Shown in pieces: positions 1 to 7,191 of a stretch of DNA of 8,519 bases (positions are counted from its first letter, which is position 1; the number at the start of each line of letters is the position of its first letter). Origin of the DNA: Lachnospiraceae bacterium (GTDB lineage: Bacteria > Bacillota > Clostridia > Lachnospirales > Lachnospiraceae); assembly GCA_017477805.1 (NCBI GenBank), contig JAFUUM010000017.1, forward strand, positions 1-8,519, given 5' to 3'. Under the pieces are notes generated by a model. The model searched no databases and had not been told where the DNA came from. It was given only the letters and a program-made list of their open reading frames with translations. Made by a program: the position numbers and the translations under genes.

Positions 1-953
1 AAGATCACGGGGCCGGGACTGGAAAGTTTTACGGCAATGGTAATGATGAGCAGAAGCGGGGAGATCAGGATGGCTCCGATGACAGAGAGCACAAGATCCA
101 TGGTCCGCTTCAGAAATCTGGCAAAGGTATTGGTCAGGGGCACATTCCGGATATTTACAACAGAAAGGCCTCCAAGATCTTCTATATAAGGTTTGGAAGA
201 AAACACACCGGTATAATCCGGGATGAACTTCGTATGTACGCCGGATTTCTCACACTGTTCTACCAGTTTGCCAAGTTCGGCGTACTTTTCCAGGGGAAGG
301 GCGATGGCGATCTCATCCATACTGTTGGATCGAAGGACCTCACCCAGTTCCGAGATCTTTCCGGTGACCCGGATCCCCTTATAAACAGACCCGATGGGCA
401 CTTCATCATCCAAAATGGCGTGAACCCAGTATCCCCATTGGGGATTTGCCCGCAGTCGGTCGATATATTTTTCCGTCGCCCGAGAATATCCCACGATCAG
501 CACATGTTTCAGGTTATGTCCCTTCAGCCGCAGGTATCGAAGGACCTGACGCACCATAGTCCTGAAAACAGCCGTCAGAGAAACGTTCAAAATCCCAAAA
601 TAGGCGATCATGCTTCGGGAAAAGTGTTGCTGCCAGATCAGGAACAGCACGCTGAGGAGCACCAGCATACCGATGACATTGGCTTCCAGGATCCGTAAAA
701 ACTCGCTTCCGGACTTGGTGCCGCGCTTTGGGGTATAAAGCTTGCAGTATCTGTAGATCAGCAGATATCCGATCACCAGAAAAGGAATGGCCTGGAAGTA
801 GGTTTCCATGGGCAGGTGGTTATTGTAATGTGCGATGCCGGAGATGGGGCTCTCAAACTTCAGCCAATAGGCAGCACAATAAGACGCGGCCACGATAGCC
901 CCGTCGATCACCACATGCAAGGTATTAAAATATTTCTGGTTGTCTTTGATCAT
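1..953 (-). CDS. Polyprenyl-phosphate glycosyl-1-phosphate transferase (WbaP/WcaJ type), 3' end off the window
   Basis: This is the initiating enzyme of polysaccharide synthesis. Members of the family move a sugar-1-phosphate from a UDP-sugar to undecaprenyl phosphate at the inner membrane face. I translated the minus strand by hand: 317 complete codons are open to the left edge. Four hydrophobic segments lie near residues 12-32, 54-70, 91-108 and 113-131. A Rossmann-like CoA_binding_3 region follows from about 148 (VLIVGYSRATEKYI) to 270. The catalytic sugar-transferase domain begins at about 281 with KRTMDLVLSVIGA, the proline-broken membrane helix ISPLLL, and SSPGPV. Whole family members have about 460 residues, so roughly the last third, including the catalytic Asp-Glu region, is missing. 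The ATG at 953 is chosen because an in-frame TAA lies five codons upstream. It follows the preceding gene by 15 bases with only a weak ribosome site. The donor sugar (glucose or galactose) cannot be told. Confidence 0.93.
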   Translation of the reverse strand, partial: MIKDNQKYFNTLHVVIDGAIVAASYCAAYWLKFESPISGIAHYNNHLPMETYFQAIPFLVIGYLLIYRYCKLYTPKRGTKSGSEFLRILEANVIGMLVLLSVLFLIWQQHFSRSMIAYFGILNVSLTAVFRTMVRQVLRYLRLKGHNLKHVLIVGYSRATEKYIDRLRANPQWGYWVHAILDDEVPIGSVYKGIRVTGKISELGEVLRSNSMDEIAIALPLEKYAELGKLVEQCEKSGVHTKFIPDYTGVFSSKPYIEDLGGLSVVNIRNVPLTNTFARFLKRTMDLVLSVIGAILISPLLLIITIAVKLSSPGPVI

Positions 954-968
954 CTGCTTATACGCTTA

Positions 969-1931
969 CTACCTTTCCAGCAGCCTGAAAAGATTTCCCC
1001 ATAATTCCAATTGGATCTTACAGTAATTTCCAAGATTTTTGAAGGAAAAACGGACCTTTCTCTCCCGTCCTCTTTTGGAAAAAGCTTTGGCAAAGCCCTT
1101 GCAAAGTCCACGAAGGTACACACCTCCCAGCCCTTTCCGGGTAAAATACAGGATCTTCACCAGATAGCCAAGGACCAGAAACGGCAGATTAAGAAGGATC
1201 TGCAGGAACGGCATGTTTTTCGCTATGAGATAGATGCTGTTAGCGGAAGAAAGGTTTACTTTAAATGCATTATGTCTGGAGCCGGAAAAAGCGCTTCCCG
1301 CATGGAGGACAACGGCCTCCGGAACATACCGGTTCCGGTATCCCAGGATCCTTGCCCGATATCCCACATCCACATCTTCAAAATAGGCAAAATGGAGCTC
1401 ATCAAAGAGCCCAAAAGATATCAGCTGTTCTCTTCTGTAGATGGCAGCTCCGGCACAGGAAGAGAAGATCCACTTGCCACGATTGGCTCTGCAGCTGATA
1501 TTTCGGCCTTTTGCAGCCGCCAGAGGCCAGCCGAGAGCACAGTAATAATCCCCTGCTCCATCCAGCCGTTCCGGTTCATGCAGGCTCCGCATCTGGGCCT
1601 GAGCAGAAAAAACGCGGGGGTCCTTATCTAATGCGGTCTCCAGTGCGTGGATAAATCCTGTTTTAACTTCTATATCATTATTTAATAAGATCACATATTC
1701 CGTTTTCGCTGCCAGGATCCCCTGGTTCACAGCCGCGGAAAACCCCAGATTTTCGGTATTTCTGATCTGTGTTACACCGTCGAACCCGGAATACACCTTC
1801 TCGCTTCCGTCCGAAGACCCGTTATCCACCACGATGATGGGCGTATCCGCAGAATCCTCCCGCAGGGACATCAGGCAGTTCCGAAGATATTTTATTCCGT
1901 TGTAGTTCGGTATGATCACGGTTGTTTTCAT
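969..1931 (-). CDS. GT2 family glycosyltransferase, rhamnosyltransferase-like (320 aa)
   Basis: A single-domain GT-A fold glycosyltransferase that should transfer one sugar from a nucleotide donor to the lipid-linked glycan at the cytoplasmic membrane face. Visible motifs are VIIPNYNG (5-12), VVDNGSSDGS (34-43), the metal-site motif LLNNDIEV (82-89), and FEDVDVGYRARILGY (184-198), whose acidic residues include the likely catalytic base. The pattern resembles WbbL/rhamnosyltransferase-type GT2 enzymes, but the sugar specificity is inference. After the catalytic domain there is a hydrophobic stretch at about 241-263 (ILLNLPFLVLGYLVKILYF), probably membrane-associated, then a basic tail rich in Lys and Arg that would favour the negatively charged membrane. 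The start ATG overlaps the TGA of the upstream gene in the form ATGA, which suggests translational coupling. GGAG lies 14 bases upstream, rather far for an independent site. Confidence 0.93.
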   Translation of the reverse strand: MKTTVIIPNYNGIKYLRNCLMSLREDSADTPIIVVDNGSSDGSEKVYSGFDGVTQIRNTENLGFSAAVNQGILAAKTEYVILLNNDIEVKTGFIHALETALDKDPRVFSAQAQMRSLHEPERLDGAGDYYCALGWPLAAAKGRNISCRANRGKWIFSSCAGAAIYRREQLISFGLFDELHFAYFEDVDVGYRARILGYRNRYVPEAVVLHAGSAFSGSRHNAFKVNLSSANSIYLIAKNMPFLQILLNLPFLVLGYLVKILYFTRKGLGGVYLRGLCKGFAKAFSKRGRERKVRFSFKNLGNYCKIQLELWGNLFRLLER

Positions 1932-3295
1932 TGATTTACATGGATCTCCGGAGTGTATAAAAGGACATAACCCATCTTCTGTATTGCTTCACAAAGCTTG
2001 ATGCTGCGCTGTTTCCAGATCCTGTCATCCAGGCTTCGGCAAAATGCTCTTGTTCTGGTTTCATAATCTCCCGGATAAGGGATCCCCATATGCTTTTCAT
2101 AAAGAGGGATCAGCTCCTCCCGCAGGATCATCACCCTGGCATCCAGGACCTTTGCCCGTCTGGAAACGGTGGCACGGTTGCCTTCGCCGCCATAGGAATC
2201 CGGAAGGCCTGCATAGGCGCAAATTCCCTTTTCATCGAGAATTCCACTTATAGTTATCTTATCACGATTTAATAACTTGCCACCATAGGCTCCGATATCC
2301 TCTCTGGTGGGAAAGATCCCGTCATCGTATCTCACCTGATAAAAGCCCACGTGGTCATTTTCCATAACTGTCGCTTTTATTTTAAGTTCCTTCAGATGAT
2401 CTTCCAGGGCTCTTTTTCCTGCCAGATAGGCATAGGACTTGCTGGCTGGATTTGCTGCCGTGGATCCGCTGTGGATCCGCCAGTGATACAGCACCTTCGG
2501 CACATGGATCATGAGGCTGCCTTCTTTTGCCGCCTCTCTTCCGGCCCGCAGGATCAGATCATAGTCCTGGGATCCGTCAAATTCCCGTCTGAACTTCAAG
2601 CGGCGGATCAGGGATCCCTCCATCACCAGCAGGTGGCAGATGTAGTTATTGGAAAGAAGATAGTCCGGATCATAATCCGGTTTCAGATTCGGCTCCGTAT
2701 ACCGCCCGGTATCCACATCCCATTTATCCTCATCAGAATAAAGAAAGGCCACCTTCTTATCCTGCCCTTCATAGGCCCTGATCTGTTCCGCCATGGAATA
2801 AAGGGCATCCGGTGTCAGCACATCATCGTGATCCAAAAGCGCCACGTAGTCCCCATCGGTATAAGACAGAGCCAGATTGCTGTTTTCAGAGATCCCGCCG
2901 TTTTCCGGAAGACGTTCATAGCGAATGGACGCTCCATCTGGTAACACATGTTCTTTTTTCCATTCTTCCAGAGTGGTTTTTACGATATCGCTCTCGCTGG
3001 CATCTGCCAGGAGCAGTTCCCAAAAAGGATAGGACTGGGAAAGGACAGAATCCAGCAGTTCTCTCAGATACGCTGCCGCAGTCTCATAGGCAGGTACAAG
3101 GATACTGATCTTCCTCGGGTCCTTCGTTAATACGCAAGTTTCCCTCTGAGAGGCAAGCTCGCTCTCAGAGGGAAGCATGTACTGATAGTCCTCACCATAG
3201 TGGGACTTAAGTCTTTCATTTACTGCGGTCAGCGTTTTTCTGAAGCCGTTTCGTCGAAGATAATTTAAGGTTTTCAGAAAATCCGCTTTCTTCAT
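1928..3295 (-). CDS. GT2 glycosyltransferase with reduced C-terminal module (455 aa)
   Basis: A short basic helical N-terminus (1-35) and variable linker (36-60) precede a GT2 domain at about 62-300. Motifs are ISILVPAYE (63-71), ENGGISENSN (131-140), metal-site LLDHDDVL (153-160), YSDEDKW (186-192), SNNYICHLL (215-223), FDGSQDYDLILR (239-250) and VPKVLYHWRIHSGSTA (265-280). The same string of motifs occurs in the first GT2 domain of the 665-residue enzyme at 5190-7187, so the two are paralogous. Residues 340-455 form a separate module (KITISGILDEKGICAYAGL ... EAIQKMGYVLLYTPEIHV) in the place where the paralog has its second GT2 domain. It has no LNNDTEV or NDVDFCLR motif, so it is probably not catalytic. 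The linker is encoded by a perfect 13-bp inverted repeat (3140-3174). The gene starts 6 bases after the phosphoglucomutase stop with only a weak AAAG ribosome site, so coupling is likely. Donor and acceptor are unknown. Confidence 0.93.
   Translation of the reverse strand: MKKADFLKTLNYLRRNGFRKTLTAVNERLKSHYGEDYQYMLPSESELASQRETCVLTKDPRKISILVPAYETAAAYLRELLDSVLSQSYPFWELLLADASESDIVKTTLEEWKKEHVLPDGASIRYERLPENGGISENSNLALSYTDGDYVALLDHDDVLTPDALYSMAEQIRAYEGQDKKVAFLYSDEDKWDVDTGRYTEPNLKPDYDPDYLLSNNYICHLLVMEGSLIRRLKFRREFDGSQDYDLILRAGREAAKEGSLMIHVPKVLYHWRIHSGSTAANPASKSYAYLAGKRALEDHLKELKIKATVMENDHVGFYQVRYDDGIFPTREDIGAYGGKLLNRDKITISGILDEKGICAYAGLPDSYGGEGNRATVSRRAKVLDARVMILREELIPLYEKHMGIPYPGDYETRTRAFCRSLDDRIWKQRSIKLCEAIQKMGYVLLYTPEIHVNQ
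3140..3174. repeat. Perfect 13-bp inverted repeat inside the 455-aa glycosyltransferase gene
   Basis: The arms TTCCCTCTGAGAG (3140-3152) and CTCTCAGAGGGAA (3162-3174) are exact reverse complements around a 9-base loop. Read on the coding strand they encode the linker residues LPSESELASQRE, just upstream of the GT2 domain. A 13-bp perfect stem is strong for a coding region. It could be a chance result of Ser/Glu codons, a hairpin that affects translation or mRNA decay, or a small palindromic element inserted in frame at a tolerant site. No second copy is visible in this window. Confidence 0.75.
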
Positions 3296-3301
3296 ATTTC
3301 T

Positions 3302-5029
3302 TTAGCTTTCGATCATGGCTTTCACAGCCGCTGTCAGATCCTCCACTTTCTTTGCAGCATCTTCTTTGTTGCTGCCCTTTACGCCCATGTAGAACTTGAT
3401 CTTGGGCTCGGTTCCGGAAGGACGTGCACAGCACCAGGAATTCTCCGTCAGATCGAAGTAGAGCACGTTGGACTTCGGAAGTCCGGTACCATGCTTGCTG
3501 CCGTCTCTGTTGTCCACAACTTCTCCGGACTCGTAATCCCTGAATTCGTTTACCTTCAGATCGCCGAATGCCTTGGGTGGGTTGTTTCTGATCTTTTCCA
3601 TCAGTGCCTTGATCTCCTTGGCACCGTCGATACCTTTCATGGTGATGGAATACTGGGTCTCTTTGTAGAAACCGTATTTCTCGTAGATCTCATTCATCTG
3701 GTCGCAGAGGGTCTTGCCCTGCTTTTTGCACCATGCAGCCACTTCGCAGAGCATCATCACTGCTACCACCGCATCCTTATCACGGGCATGGGTACCCACC
3801 AGACAGCCGTAGCTCTCTTCCAGACCGAAGACGTAATGGTTGCTGCCGGTCTGTTCAAAGAGTTTGATCTGCTCGCCGATGTACTTAAAGCCTGTCAGGA
3901 CTTCGATACACTTCACGTTATAATCTGCAGCAATGGCAGGTGCCAGGTTGGTGGTCACGATGGTGGTCACCAGTGCGGGATTTTCGGGCATGGTACCCAT
4001 TTTCTGTTTTTCACGGAGCACATATTCTCCGATGAGCATACCGGACATGTTTCCGGTGAAGGCTTCATATTCTCCGGTCACGGAGTTCTTTGCATAGATA
4101 CCGAGACGGTCTGCATCGGGATCCGTAGCAAGAACGATATCCGCATCCATTTCCTTTGCCAGCTTCAGAGCCAGGGTAAAGGCCTTGGGATCCTCGGGAT
4201 TAGGATAATCCAGTGTGGTGAAATCGGGATCCGGCAGTTCCTGCTCGGGTACGATATAAACGTTATTGTAACCCAGTTCCTTCAGGATCCGTCTCACAGG
4301 GAGATTACCGGTTCCATGGAAGGGGGTGTAAACGATCTTTAACTGGTCCGCCATCTCTTTGATGACTTCGGGATGGATGGAAAGGCTCTTTAACTCTGCC
4401 ATGTAAGCATCATCGATCTCTTTTCCGATGACCTCGTAAAGTCCCTGTGCCATGGCATCTTCTTTAGACATGGTCTTTACTTCAGAGAAGTCTGCGATGG
4501 CTTTGACCTCATCGATGATCCCTTTATCGTGAGGAGGGGTCACCTGGGCGCCGTCCTCCCAATATGCCTTGTAACCGTTATACTCCGGAGGATTGTGGCT
4601 GGCGGTGATCATAACACCTGCGGTACAGCCTAACTTTCTTAAAGCATAGGACAGCTCCGGGGTAGGTCTTAAGGATTCGAAGATATACGCTTTGATGCCG
4701 TTTGCAGCCAGGCATCTAGCGGTCTCATCGGCAAATTCGGGAGAAAATCTGCGGTTATCGCAGGAAATAGCGACACCCTTCTTCTCCGTGCCGTTTTTCT
4801 TGATATAATTTGCAAGACCCTGGGTAGCACGACGTACGGTGTAGATGTTCATACGGTTTGTGCCCGCTCCGATAACGCCGCGGAGTCCGCCGGTACCGAA
4901 TTCCAGATCCTGGTAGAAGCGCTCCTCGATCTCGGTCTCGTTGTTGCGGATGGCCAGCAGTTCCTGCTTGGTCGCATCGTCAAAATAGGGGTCAGATATC
5001 CATTTCTCAAAGGTTTCTTTGTAATTCAC
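3302..5029 (-). CDS. pgcA: Alpha-phosphoglucomutase / phosphomannomutase (PgcA-like, 575 aa)
   Basis: A cytoplasmic alpha-D-phosphohexomutase that interconverts glucose-6-phosphate and glucose-1-phosphate (some members also mannose phosphates), supplying precursors for UDP-glucose and dTDP-rhamnose. Numbered from the GTG start, the family signatures are all present: EFGTGGLRG (about 43-51), the phosphoserine loop TASHNP (142-147, Ser144), the metal loop DPDADR (303-308), the sugar-binding loop GLEESYG (402-408) and the phosphate-binding loop RPSGTEPK (536-543). Length is normal for the Bacillus PgcA type. I start at GTG 5029 because AGGAGG sits 7 bases upstream and the protein then begins VNYKETFEKW, as expected. 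A longer frame begins at a TTG at 5128, but it has no ribosome site and would translate palindromic leader DNA. The gene sits between glycosyltransferase genes, which points to a role in feeding this polysaccharide. The next gene follows after 6 bases. Confidence 0.96.
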   Translation of the reverse strand: MNYKETFEKWISDPYFDDATKQELLAIRNNETEIEERFYQDLEFGTGGLRGVIGAGTNRMNIYTVRRATQGLANYIKKNGTEKKGVAISCDNRRFSPEFADETARCLAANGIKAYIFESLRPTPELSYALRKLGCTAGVMITASHNPPEYNGYKAYWEDGAQVTPPHDKGIIDEVKAIADFSEVKTMSKEDAMAQGLYEVIGKEIDDAYMAELKSLSIHPEVIKEMADQLKIVYTPFHGTGNLPVRRILKELGYNNVYIVPEQELPDPDFTTLDYPNPEDPKAFTLALKLAKEMDADIVLATDPDADRLGIYAKNSVTGEYEAFTGNMSGMLIGEYVLREKQKMGTMPENPALVTTIVTTNLAPAIAADYNVKCIEVLTGFKYIGEQIKLFEQTGSNHYVFGLEESYGCLVGTHARDKDAVVAVMMLCEVAAWCKKQGKTLCDQMNEIYEKYGFYKETQYSITMKGIDGAKEIKALMEKIRNNPPKAFGDLKVNEFRDYESGEVVDNRDGSKHGTGLPKSNVLYFDLTENSWCCARPSGTEPKIKFYMGVKGSNKEDAAKKVEDLTAAVKAMIES

Positions 5030-5064
5030 GATGACACCTCCTGAATTGATAATAAGGATTGCAT
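5026..5064 (-). other. Possible 12-codon upstream reading frame overlapping the pgcA start
   Basis: ATG at 5064 opens MQSLLSIQEVSS and stops at a TGA (5028-5026) that shares two bases with the pgcA GTG codon. AGGA lies 6 bases before the ATG, so translation is conceivable. The ATG is inside the 8-bp hairpin 5055-5074. The frame may be chance; the overlap would allow coupling to pgcA if it is translated. Confidence 0.25.
5037..5042 (-). promoter_or_regulatory. Ribosome binding site of pgcA
   Basis: A full AGGAGG is spaced 7 bases from the GTG at 5029. It decides the start: neither the TTG at 5128 nor the in-frame ATG within the leader has a comparable site. It is the strongest ribosome site seen in the window in front of a full-length gene. 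Confidence 0.88.
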
Positions 5065-5074
5065 TCGCAATCCT
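5055..5074 (-). repeat. 8-bp perfect hairpin in the pgcA leader
   Basis: On the transcribed strand AGGATTGC and GCAATCCT pair perfectly around the loop GAAT. The hairpin ends 12 bases upstream of the AGGAGG site. No run of U follows, so it is not a terminator of the usual kind. It may be part of a leader structure or of a dispersed palindromic repeat. Confidence 0.6.
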
Positions 5075-5089
5075 AAACATTCGCAGTCC

Positions 5090-5101
5090 GCGCAATTGCG
5101 C
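5090..5101. repeat. 12-bp perfect palindrome GCGCAATTGCGC
   Basis: A self-complementary 12-mer in the gap upstream of pgcA. It could be a dimeric protein-binding site or a piece of a palindromic repeat unit. It lies between two hairpins (5055-5074 and 5127-5172), so the gap is unusually dense in symmetry. Confidence 0.6.
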
Positions 5102-5126
5102 TACCTGCTCATGTTCAGCGGATCTC

Positions 5127-5172
5127 AAAGTCAGGAAGCACTCTATGCAAGCATGATTGCCTCCTGACCTTT
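5127..5172 (-). repeat. 14-bp imperfect hairpin downstream of the 665-aa glycosyltransferase gene
   Basis: On the transcribed strand AAAGGTCAGGAGGCA (5172-5158) pairs with TGCTTCCTGACTTT (5140-5127): 14 pairs with one bulged G and one G-U pair, around a 17-base loop. It begins 17 bases after the stop of the upstream gene. Only three U residues follow the last G-C pairs, so termination would be weak; it could still be an attenuator or an mRNA-stabilising stem. The 5' arm contains AGGAGG and the loop contains a three-codon frame. Confidence 0.6.
5143..5154 (-). other. Three-codon frame (Met-Leu-Ala-stop) with a perfect ribosome site
   Basis: ATGCTTGCATAG lies in the loop of the hairpin 5127-5172. 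AGGAGG (5160-5165) stands 5 bases before its ATG, and that site is paired in the 5' arm of the stem. Such a minimal frame could make ribosome loading depend on the fold. It may also be a relic or chance. Confidence 0.2.
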
Positions 5173-5183
5173 ATCTCCTAATT

Positions 5184-5192
5184 ATCATATCA
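5184..5192 (-). promoter_or_regulatory. Tentative extended -10 promoter element for pgcA
   Basis: TGATATGAT on the transcribed strand matches the TGn-TATAAT form at five of six hexamer positions and overlaps the stop codon of the 665-aa gene. I found no good -35 box at 16-18 bases: TTGATC lies upstream but about 21 bases away. If it is used, the pgcA leader would be about 145-150 bases and would contain all the hairpins of the gap. Confidence 0.25.
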
Positions 5193-7187
5193 TACTTTCA
5201 GTGAATAATCGCTCCGATCAAGGGAAAAGTTGGGATTATAGTAGGGATCTCCCTGCTCTAACTGCTTTTTCCATTTTTGCCGGAAACGGGCGGATTCTTC
5301 GTTATATCTGGCTGCGCTCTCTCCGTTATCGTCCATTCCTCTGGACTTGGACTCATAGTGGAAGAGTTCGCAGTAAGGGTTCCATACGTTCAGATACCCT
5401 TTTTCCCGAAGCCTTAAGCAGAAGTCCACGTCGTTTAAGGCAACGACGAAGCTTTCATCCAGGCCTCCCACCTCATCATACAGGCTCTTTTTCACCATGA
5501 GGCAGGCTCCGGTGACCGCGGTCACATCCTGGGCATAGCAAAGTCTCCCCATGTAACCCAGATTGGTCTGGGCCACCTTATAGTGGGTATGGCCCGCTGT
5601 CCTGTGGGCTCCCAGACCGATGACGATACCGGCATGCTGGATGGTCTTATCGGGATAATAAAGCTTTGCGCCAACGGCGGCCACATCGCTGCGCTGGGCG
5701 TACATAAGAAGTTCTTCCATCCAGTTGATGGAGATCACTTCCGTATCGTTGTTCAAGAGGACAAGATATTCGCCCTCCGCCTGGGATGCGGCGAAGTTAT
5801 TGACCCTGGAGTAATTGAACTCCCCTTCGTAGCGAAGGATCCGGATGTTCTTCTTATCCTTCAGGGACGCATAATACTCCTCGGTCTCGGGCTTTACGGA
5901 GTTGTTCTCGATGATGAGGATCTCGTAATTGTCATAGGTGGAGCGCTGCAGGATGGAGTCAATACAGCGTCTTAAGTCCTCCACATGATCCTTGTTGGGG
6001 ATCAGGATGGAGATCTTGGGATTTCCGATGATCTCGTACTTGATCCGGAAAATGGTCTCAAAAGCCTTGGTACTGATGATCTGATAGTTCTTGAAACCGA
6101 ACTTCTCAAGGTGATCCGCCACAGCCCCTCTTGCTGCCTCAATGGCGTAGCTCTTTGCATTGATGTCCGCAGCGGTACTGCCCTTATGGGATCTCCAGTA
6201 GTAAAGGAGTTTGGGCACATGGACCACATGCTTTGCTCTGGAAGTCAGACGCAGGATCATGTCATGGTCCTGGCTGCCGTCAAACTTGGTACGAAACAGT
6301 TCCATCCCATCCAGCAGGTCCTTGGAAAACACGCTGAAATGGCAGATGTAGTTGTTGGCCCGCAGATTATCCACCGCAAAATCCGGCTTGAAGTGGATGG
6401 TCAGCATATCGTCGATGGTACCGTTTCCTTTAAAGGTGGTCTCATCGCAATACAGATAATCCGCATTCTCTTCGCAGATCCGGATCATGTATTCATACAG
6501 GGCACAGGGATGCAGCACATCATCATGGTCAAAAAGACCGATGTACTCACCGGTGGCCATCTGAAGACACTGGTTGGTGTTCCCGGAAATACCCTCATTC
6601 TTTTCCAGTTTCCGGTATTTGATCCTGGAGTCTTTCTCCGCCAGTTCTCTGCAATACTCTCCCACTTCTTTATGGGCATCATCCGAACCGTCCGCCAGGC
6701 AGAGTTCCCAGTTCTGGTAGGTCTGAGCCTGAACGGATCCGATCATCTCCGTCAAAAACTTCCTGGGGGTATTATATAAGGGTACGAGGATGCTGAAGGT
6801 GATATCCCTGGAAAATTTGGTATTCTTCTGCTTTTCCGCTTCTTCCGGTGTGGGGAAGCTGGCCAGGCCGTGCTGCAGCCTTGCCTTCTTCTCGATCATC
6901 TTGCTCTGGACTTTTCTTGCGATACCCTTGGGAGAACCGTAGTTGCCAACTCTCTCCTTGGTGCGCTGGGCCAGATGATAGAGATCTCTGGCGGGGGCGG
7001 AAGCTTTCCAGATCCCGCTGTTCTTGATGCGGTCCAGATTAGCCTGCAGATCCTCGGCCTGACGGTTTGCATCCGCAAGGCGGTCGGACAATACCGCATT
7101 CTTCTTTTTCTCCCGCTCGTATTCCGCACGCCAGTAAGCAAGGTCCTGCTCCGCCTGCAGTTTATCCTCTTCGTTGTTAAAACTCAT
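5190..7187 (-). CDS. Tandem two-domain GT2 glycosyltransferase with N-terminal coiled coil (665 aa)
   Basis: Residues 4-56 are highly charged and heptad-like (AEQDLAYWRAEYEREKKKN onward), probably a coiled coil for oligomerisation. The first GT2 domain (about 131-345) has FSILVPLYN, ENAD/YLYCDET, metal-site FDHDDVL (219-225), FDGSQDHDMILR (302-313) and VPKLLYYWRSHKGSTA (324-339). The second GT2 domain (about 391-640) has ISILIPNKDH (392-401), LLNNDTEV (477-484), GAKLYYPD (506-513), IQHAG (516-520), LNDVDFCLRLREKGY (584-598) and HYESKSRG (610-617). Both domains keep metal-site acids, so two transferase activities, or alternating activity on one repeat, are possible. There is no membrane segment; action at the cytoplasmic face on lipid-linked acceptors is inferred. 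AGGAG lies upstream at usual spacing, and the gene starts 4 bases after the preceding stop. The sugars transferred are unknown. Confidence 0.94.
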   Translation of the reverse strand: MSFNNEEDKLQAEQDLAYWRAEYEREKKKNAVLSDRLADANRQAEDLQANLDRIKNSGIWKASAPARDLYHLAQRTKERVGNYGSPKGIARKVQSKMIEKKARLQHGLASFPTPEEAEKQKNTKFSRDITFSILVPLYNTPRKFLTEMIGSVQAQTYQNWELCLADGSDDAHKEVGEYCRELAEKDSRIKYRKLEKNEGISGNTNQCLQMATGEYIGLFDHDDVLHPCALYEYMIRICEENADYLYCDETTFKGNGTIDDMLTIHFKPDFAVDNLRANNYICHFSVFSKDLLDGMELFRTKFDGSQDHDMILRLTSRAKHVVHVPKLLYYWRSHKGSTAADINAKSYAIEAARGAVADHLEKFGFKNYQIISTKAFETIFRIKYEIIGNPKISILIPNKDHVEDLRRCIDSILQRSTYDNYEILIIENNSVKPETEEYYASLKDKKNIRILRYEGEFNYSRVNNFAASQAEGEYLVLLNNDTEVISINWMEELLMYAQRSDVAAVGAKLYYPDKTIQHAGIVIGLGAHRTAGHTHYKVAQTNLGYMGRLCYAQDVTAVTGACLMVKKSLYDEVGGLDESFVVALNDVDFCLRLREKGYLNVWNPYCELFHYESKSRGMDDNGESAARYNEESARFRQKWKKQLEQGDPYYNPNFSLDRSDYSLKV

Positions 7188-7191
7188 GTAA

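Noticed and set aside
234..698. 154-codon open frame on the plus strand
   Set aside because: The minus strand here encodes an unbroken polyprenyl glycosylphosphotransferase with clear family features, so this is a shadow.
1326..1341. Inverted repeat ATACCGG-TT-CCGGTAT
   Set aside because: It lies within the 320-aa glycosyltransferase and follows from the codons for Tyr-Arg-Asn-Arg-Tyr in a conserved region; only 7 pairs with a 2-base loop.
3491..4342. 283-codon open frame on the plus strand
   Set aside because: It lies wholly antisense to the conserved phosphoglucomutase gene; the translation is rich in His, Gly and Ile as expected for a shadow frame.
3302..5128. Longer phosphoglucomutase reading frame starting at TTG 5128
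   Set aside because: The extra 33 residues translate palindromic leader DNA, have no ribosome site and do not fit the family N-terminus. AGGAGG before GTG 5029 gives a better start.
5127..5172. Rho-independent terminator for the upstream glycosyltransferase genes
   Set aside because: The stem is strong, but only three U residues follow on the transcribed strand and the loop is 17 bases, so a classical terminator is not supported. It is listed as a hairpin instead.
5985..6779. 264-codon open frame on the plus strand
   Set aside because: It is antisense to the first GT2 domain of the 665-aa enzyme and has no protein family features or ribosome site that I can see.
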